Origin: Orientallactaga sibirica
Taxonomy: Eukaryota; Chordata; Mammalia; Rodentia; Dipodidae
Assembly: GCA_036365145.1 (NCBI GenBank)
Contig: JAEOAD010002183.1
Coordinates: 2,480,001-2,544,000 of the forward strand
Reading direction: 5' to 3'
Length of the DNA: 64,000 nucleotides
The notes beneath the pieces are model-generated. The model did no database searches, was not told the DNA's origin, and saw only the letters and a program-made list of their open reading frames with translations. Position numbers and translations under genes: made by a program. Positions within the stretch are counted from its first letter, which is position 1. Each line of letters starts with the position of its first letter. Shown piece after piece: positions 58,304 through 64,000 of the stretch.

Positions 58304-59689
58304 GCAGAGCTTTAAGGAGATCATTTGAAGATGTGTGTGATGAACTTGTTCCAGTTTTGGGGCTAGAAATGGGGAAACTTGTGTCTGTACTCACATGGGA
58401 AGCCTAAAGAGTGAAGGCCACTTGGTGGTGCTGACAAGCCTGGGGAGAGGAGCCAGCATTGGGAAAGACTTGCCCTCCTAGAGTGGGCGGGGCACCGTGC
58501 GTCTGGAGGATCCTCAGGTGCTGGGCAGATGGGCATGAGGAACTGGGTGGAGTGTTGAACTGCTGTACACCAAAAGCTAGGGGCTGGCTGACCATCCAAC
58601 AGGGTCTACAAAGGGTAGACCGCCACTGCTTTCTCCAGCCTCCTTCCCCGCCCACAGCCAGCCCCACTGGACAGAGTCAGGGGACTAAAGTGTTGACAGA
58701 TGAGTGGGTATGAGTCTTGGATGTGAGCCATCTCATTTCTGAACAGGAGTATAACTACGCAATTTTGCATTTCCACTGTAGTGCGCTCTTAGAACTTTGT
58801 GTTGCCGCCGCCTCCATTCTGAGTGTGGGCGTCACTTAGCTCCCCTTTGACAGCCTCTAGTCCTCCACCTCCTCCCAGTTCCTCAGGGTGGTCCACCCAG
58901 ATATCTGCTTTACACAACCACCTCCTTGTGAAGTGGCAGGTACAGACTCCTTGACTCTCCCCACTGACCCCCACTTTCTACATGTGGACTGTGCAGATCA
59001 GCTGCAGGGGCCACCTGTGCAGTGACATGTGACAGTGTCACCCCACAGCTCTTAAACCTGCCTGCCTTCCACAGTCCTTCCCACAGAAACCTCCCTGGAC
59101 CCCATAAAGGCTTCAGCTCACAAGCTTCTCTCTCTTGCTCCCCATGTACTGGCTGAGTGGACATCCCTAGGTGGCTCCCCTGCCCCTGCCTAGTCCCCAC
59201 AGCCCCCCTCCTGGAATCTGCTTCTGCTATTCATGTGGTTTATTGTGCTGCCCCCTCTGTGTCTCTTCTGACCCATGGCCAAGCTAAAGTCTTTCCTGGT
59301 CAGGGTTCTCCTAGAGCATGGGACCATCTGGGTAGGAACAAACTATACTCTGGTCACACAAGAGTCCCAAGGTGTCAGCTGCCATCAGCTAGCTTTCTGT
59401 GTGTATGTGTGGGGGGGGGGGCTGTGGTCATGAGTAGGAAACTTGGGCCTAAGGTTGTCTACCAGATTAAAGAAGATCCCTGAAAAACCACATTATAACC
59501 TCCCCACACACCCCATAATCACCTTCTCTGCAGCCGTATCAGGACAGGGCCAGAGCTCAGAGGACTCCCCTGAGGCTGACCTCAAGATCATACTGGTAGA
59601 AAATACAACACCCTGAGAGACCAGAGAAGTCCCAAGACGTTATCCACTTGCACCAGGAAGAGAGAGAAAAGCCAAGACACTTTGTGATT
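58304..59689. other. Unassigned, GC-richer single-copy sequence
   Basis: No repeat or gene recognised. Several frames of 60-108 codons without motifs; G10 at about 59,411-59,420. Confidence 0.45.
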
Positions 59690-59930
59690 ACGTCTCAGGA
59701 CTGTGCTTATCAGCTGCATCAATGCACACATCACATTGATGGGCCCTGTGGCAAGCCCTGTTCCAAGTACCTTATTTAAAACCACTGAACCTTTACCACA
59801 ACCACATGATGAGGTATTCCTGTGTTAATAATGAGAAAACTGAGACACAGAGAAATTAAGTCACTTGTCCCAGATTCACATAGGTAGAAAGCAACAAGGA
59901 TTGAGTTTAAAGTCCGCTCTGTGCTTCAAG
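59690..59930 (+). mobile_element. MIR ancient SINE
   Basis: Clear MIR core: taataatgagaaaactgag, acacagagaaattaagtc, acttgtcccagattcac. Confidence 0.87.
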
Positions 59931-60099
59931 TCTTCATTTTCCTCTCTGCTGGTCTTCCACCTCTCCGCGGTGTGGTAGCAATTCACTTAATTGCAAGTTT
60001 CATGTCAAGTTGCAACCAGTCCTGAAATGTCCAATTAAACGATAGTCTTCAGGACAAGGGCTAAAGTTCAATCAGTTTTGAGGGTCAGAAGTTCACACT

Positions 60100-60306
60100 G
60101 GGGCTGGAGTGATGGCTTAGTGGTTAAGGCACTTGCCTGGGAAGCCTAAAGGAGCCAGGTTCAATTTCCCAGGACCCATGTAAGCCAAATGCACAAGGTG
60201 GCACATGTATCTGGAGTTTGTTTGCAATGGCTGGAAGCCCTGGTGTGTTCATTTTCTTTCTTCTCTCTGTCTCTCAAATAAATAAATAAAATATTTTTTT
60301 AAAAAG
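60100..60306 (+). mobile_element. DIP-type SINE, short form
   Basis: Head ggggctggagtgatggc, B box aggttcaatttcccagg, (AAAT) tail. Confidence 0.94.
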
Positions 60307-60317
60307 AAGACATTTAC

Positions 60318-60398
60318 ACTGAGCAGGACATACCTATAATTCAAGCACTTAGGAAAATAAAGCAGAGAACTATAAGTTCCAGGCCAGCCTGGGATACA
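60318..60398 (+). mobile_element. B1-like fragment
   Basis: Only the middle of a decayed B1 (caagcacttaggaaaataaa, gttccaggccagcctgg). Confidence 0.6.
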
Positions 60399-61325
60399 TT
60401 AAATTTAAAAAGCTTCTGCATAGCAAAGAAAACAAGTTGAAGAGACTGTATGCAGAATGGGAGAAAAATTTTTGCTAGCTATACATCTGGCAGAAAATTA
60501 ATATTAGCCCATGTGAAGAACTAAAAAAATATAATTAAATAATAAGCCATTAAGCAAACCAATCAATAAATGGGCTAATGAAATGAACAGGCAGTTCTCA
60601 AAGGATGAAGCACAAATGGCAAATAAAGATCTGAAAAATTTGACATACATGGTGGCATACACCTTTAATCCCAGCACTCAGGAGGAGGATGGCTGTGAGT
60701 TAGAGGTCAGCCTGGAACTATAGAATTCCAGGTCAGCCTGGGCTAGAGTGAGATCCTACCTCAAAAAAAGAAAAGAGTAGCAGTTTAAAATATCTGAAAA
60801 AATGTTCAACATCAGAAAAACACAGATTCAAACATTGAACTTCCCTCTCACTCCAGTCAGAGTGGCACTGACTAAGAGAACAAGTCATAACAGATGCTGG
60901 CGAGGATGTGGACAGAAGGAAGCCCTTATACACTGCTGTGAGAATATAAACTAACCTAGCCACTGTGGAAATTAGTACGGAGTTTCTTTACCTCTCCTGG
61001 GTATTTATCCAAGAAACTCCAGGTCCATGTATCAGAAATAATTACACAGCAATGACTACATATGGCACCAATGCAGGTGTCCTCCAATGGAAAACTAGAT
61101 AAAGAAAATGTGGTGTACATGCACAACAGAACTTTTTCGGCCATAATGGAGAATGAAGTAAGGACTTCAAGAAAATTGATGTACCTTCAGATAATTATAT
61201 TAAGCAAATTAAGCCAGTATCAGAAAAACAAATATCAGATGTTCTCTTTCATTTGTTGGTGCTAGATTTTATATGAACAGACAAAATCATAAATGTACAG
61301 GTGACATGGAAGTAGAACAAAGCTG
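60399..61325 (+). mobile_element. Old L1 (L1M-type) ORF2 3' end
   Basis: aaaagcttctgcatagcaaa, ataaatgggctaatgaaatg, tggcgaggatgtggac and ctgggtatttatcc follow the conserved ORF2 order. A B1 interrupts it and no long frame is left. Confidence 0.88.
60641..60786 (+). mobile_element. B1 SINE in the old L1
   Basis: B1 lacking part of its middle, with an A-rich tail. atctgaaaaa occurs at both borders. Confidence 0.88.
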
Positions 61326-62435
61326 TCTCAGAAACAAGATTTTTTTGAAGAAGACACTTTAGCTCACACCCGTCCTCTCTCCACTAAAAGCCCTCACTCT
61401 GTGATCTCACTTGGCCCACCCAGCCAGCTCTCTGACCTCTGTGATGGAGAACTAGGAGCTGGATCTGAAGCCAAGCATAAGAGACATGGTCCTGGGGCAA
61501 TTTGGAGGGAGCGTGGGAGAAGGATGGCACAACTGTGAGAAAGAGAAGTGGACTGTTTCAAGAGAGACCAGAATCCTCCTTAGGGGCTCTGAATGCCACT
61601 GGTTGGAGTTTGCTGGAAATTACATCCATGGTGGCTGAGCTATGGTGGCCATTTTTCTTTCCACTGGGCTCTGAGACTTCACTGTGTCTTGGCTTCAGCC
61701 CTGTTATGTCTACAGTCCCAGAAGTACATGCATACACCTTGCTACCAGTAAGTAATGCAACCTACTTCATGCTGAATTGAGCTGGCAAGACAGCCTGGAA
61801 TTAAACATTAAAAGTGACACCTTTGGGTATATGTTGACCCAGTGACAAACCTATATAGTTCACAGTTGTGATAAGGCGAACTGACAAGAACCTGGGCTAG
61901 CACTCAAAATCTCAGAATGAGGGCAGAATGGCACCCCAAGCCCACTCCTCAAAATGGTCTATCTATTCCCGCCTTGGGTATTTTATGAAAGGAACATTCT
62001 TTCCACTGATGCCACCCTGCTGGGTGTAGACATTTGCTAGAGATGCCAGCTCTGAAATGTCCAAGTGACAGATAATTCAAGACCAGTGTTGAGTTTTCTC
62101 CCATTTCCTGGGAGGATTTTTCAAATACACAGAAGTGGACCCGGGGTTTAGTTCTAGGTATTACCACTGTCAGCATTGAGTATAAGGCCAAAATAGACAG
62201 TCTCTCAGCTTATCTGGAACAGCTCTGCCATCAAGAACAAGCATGTGTGTTAGCCAGAAATCTGACAAGAATAAGAACTCACATCTTCAGACCCCTTCCA
62301 TATTGGGAGTCTCCAACATAGCTTTCAAGATAATTCCTGAAAAGCTTCAGGCCACCCAAATGTCACCAACTCTAAAAAAAATAAAAAGTCACTTCTCACA
62401 TTACTAGTACCAAGAAAAGACAAATAAGATGAAGC
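61326..62435. other. Unassigned single-copy sequence
   Basis: Nothing recognised. A 92-codon frame at 61,502-61,780 has no known motif. Confidence 0.45.
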
Positions 62436-63525
62436 AGCTGGAGAGACATCTCAGTGGTTAAAGGTGCTTGCTTGCAAAGCTGGTGCTGAGCAGAAAACCT
62501 TCTCCCTGCAGACCAGCCAACTGAAAGCTGGAAAAAGCTGCACTGGATGCAGCTGTATGGGAGACAGAAGTCATCAGCAGTGAAAACAGTGGACACTGAA
62601 TATTCAAGTTTGGCCATACAGGCCAAATGACTGAATGGGTACAATAGTGGCATGTCTGCTCTTGGGGTAACCAACTGCTCCATAATTGGACTGAAGGCCC
62701 TCTCTATGGGAGGGAATACATACCTGGTACTGAAAAACCCAAGTAAAAGTCTATGGCAGGGGAGGTCATGAGCCTTAGGGGTATAAAGCCTGCTCTTGTC
62801 TGGATAAATGTATATATTATTCCCACCAAGCAGCACTGAAAGCACTATGCCTAATGTTCATATTCACATATTAACGCTATTCTCACTTCTGGTTAGAGAA
62901 GCTTCTCTTTTCAGATGGCAATGACCACTGGGATGACCCAAAAGGCAACATAGTGCTGAGAAGAAGGGATGGAGGAGTGCCCAGCACTGAAACACCTCTG
63001 TCACACCCTCCAAGGCTCAGGGACCATTGCAGAAGAGGAGGCGGATAGAATGGAAGAGCCAAAGGAAGGGTATGACTTCTTACAATGCAACCACCCAGAC
63101 AGAATTGGCCTCGATATCCATGACCTTGCATTGCCTAGCAATACCATCGCAAGATCCTCAAAATAGAAGAAAAAGATGATGTCATCAAATTAAAAGAAAG
63201 ACTAATGGAGAGAGGGAGGGGATATGATGGAGAATGAAGTTCTAAAGTGGAATGGGGGAGGGGAGGGAAATATCATGTGTTTTTTGTATGTAAGTATAGA
63301 AGTTGTCAATAAAAAAATAATAATAATAAAAGGTGCTTGCTTGCAAAGCCTGATGGCCTGGGTTTGATTCCTCAGTACCCACGTAAGCCATGCATACAAA
63401 GTGGCACATGCGTCTGGGAGTTCATTTGCCATGGCAAGAAGACATGGTGCTCCCATTCTCTTTCTTTCTTTATTTCTCTCTTTCTCTCTCTCCTTTCAAC
63501 TAATAAATAAAATATTTTTAAAAGA
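62436..63525 (+). mobile_element. DIP-type SINE split by an L1
   Basis: Head at 62,436-62,480; body, (TC)-type tract and (AAAT) tail at 63,329-63,525. The gap is an L1 3'UTR insertion. Confidence 0.95.
62481..63328 (+). mobile_element. L1 3'UTR insertion with a 21-bp target duplication
   Basis: Severely 5'-truncated L1 (848 bp), closest by eye to the L1-3 3'UTR from about 51,150. It ends gttgtcaataaaa plus an AAT-rich tail. The host SINE sequence of 62,460-62,480 is repeated exactly at 63,329-63,349. Confidence 0.97.
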
Positions 63526-64000
63526 TGAACCAGAGAAGGACATGAGACCTCAAACTTTCACTGCCACTTAAGGACATGTTCTTCTCTCCTGCACCATTGT
63601 AGGACTTCCAGGACAGTCCCCTTATAGTCTGGCAAAGGAATTTTTACATACACAGATGGCAGAGAAATACTGTCATGAAGACACAGCTTGCTAACCTTGG
63701 TCAACATGGTTTTAATGCTAGATAGCAGTGATTGAAAAAAAATAGGCCTTGGTTGTTCTACCTGATGCAGCAAGAGGTTTGTCTCTACTTTTCCAGTTAA
63801 TGTGGTTGTTCTTAGCACAGCATGGTACGTGTTGAGGTAGAAATTAGTATTTGAGACAGGGAAAGATATTTCTATATTAGGGCAGCATCCCATGCCTGGG
63901 AAGGCTCAGGGTCACCTTAGGGGAGTCATCACCTCCTGAGTGTCCTCTCCAGGCCTCTTCTCAGTTATGGAATGTAGACATATGTAATAAAGGGCAATGC
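63526..64000. other. Unassigned single-copy sequence
   Basis: Nothing recognised up to the window end. A 111-codon minus-strand frame at 63,558-63,893 has no known motif. Confidence 0.45.

Overview
This window is nuclear DNA from a rodent, and I see no convincing host protein-coding exon, tRNA or other stable RNA gene. It is intergenic or deep intronic sequence built largely from transposable elements. The lineage call is an inference from the SINEs. The commonest element (about 30 copies or parts) is a tRNA-headed SINE with a B2-type start (ggctggagagatggc), a pyrimidine tract and an (A/AAT) tail. It matches what I know of the DIP SINE of jerboas and relatives (Dipodoidea, B2 superfamily), and it occurs with rodent B1 SINEs and MaLR-type LTRs. 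A jerboa-like rodent is the best guess. All family names are from memory, without a database search.

Layout. 1-5.3 kb: the 3'-truncated end of an L1 ORF2, a cluster of MaLR-type LTRs (one inverted inside another), and an old L1 on the minus strand. 5.3-14.2 kb: DIP and B1 SINEs, old L2, MIR and MER20-like fragments, a minus-strand L1 3'UTR inserted in an old B1 with a 15-bp target duplication, and a solo-LTR-like insert inside a DIP. 14-23 kb: mainly unassigned single-copy sequence with scattered SINEs, MIRs and a Tc/mariner-like element with terminal inverted repeats. 23.45-30.98 kb: a recent direct tandem duplication of about 3.77 kb. 32.2-43.0 kb: a full-length but dead L1 (L1-2) with intact target duplications, carrying four DIPs, one B1 and a retrovirus-like env-LTR insert that itself holds a solo LTR and a B1. 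43.7-52.6 kb: a second nearly full-length dead L1 (L1-3) nested in the ORF1 of an older L1. 52.6-64 kb: MaLR pieces, long tetranucleotide repeats, two more L1 3'UTR insertions, an old L1 3' end, SINEs and single-copy sequence.

Nothing forms an operon or pathway. The L1s would have supplied the enzymes that mobilised the SINEs, whose target duplications are often still visible, but every L1 ORF2 here is broken. The observation most worth following up is that the long form of the DIP SINE carries a close match to the CTCF binding motif, present seven times in this window and always on the plus strand. The rest is a record of nested insertions and one recent duplication.
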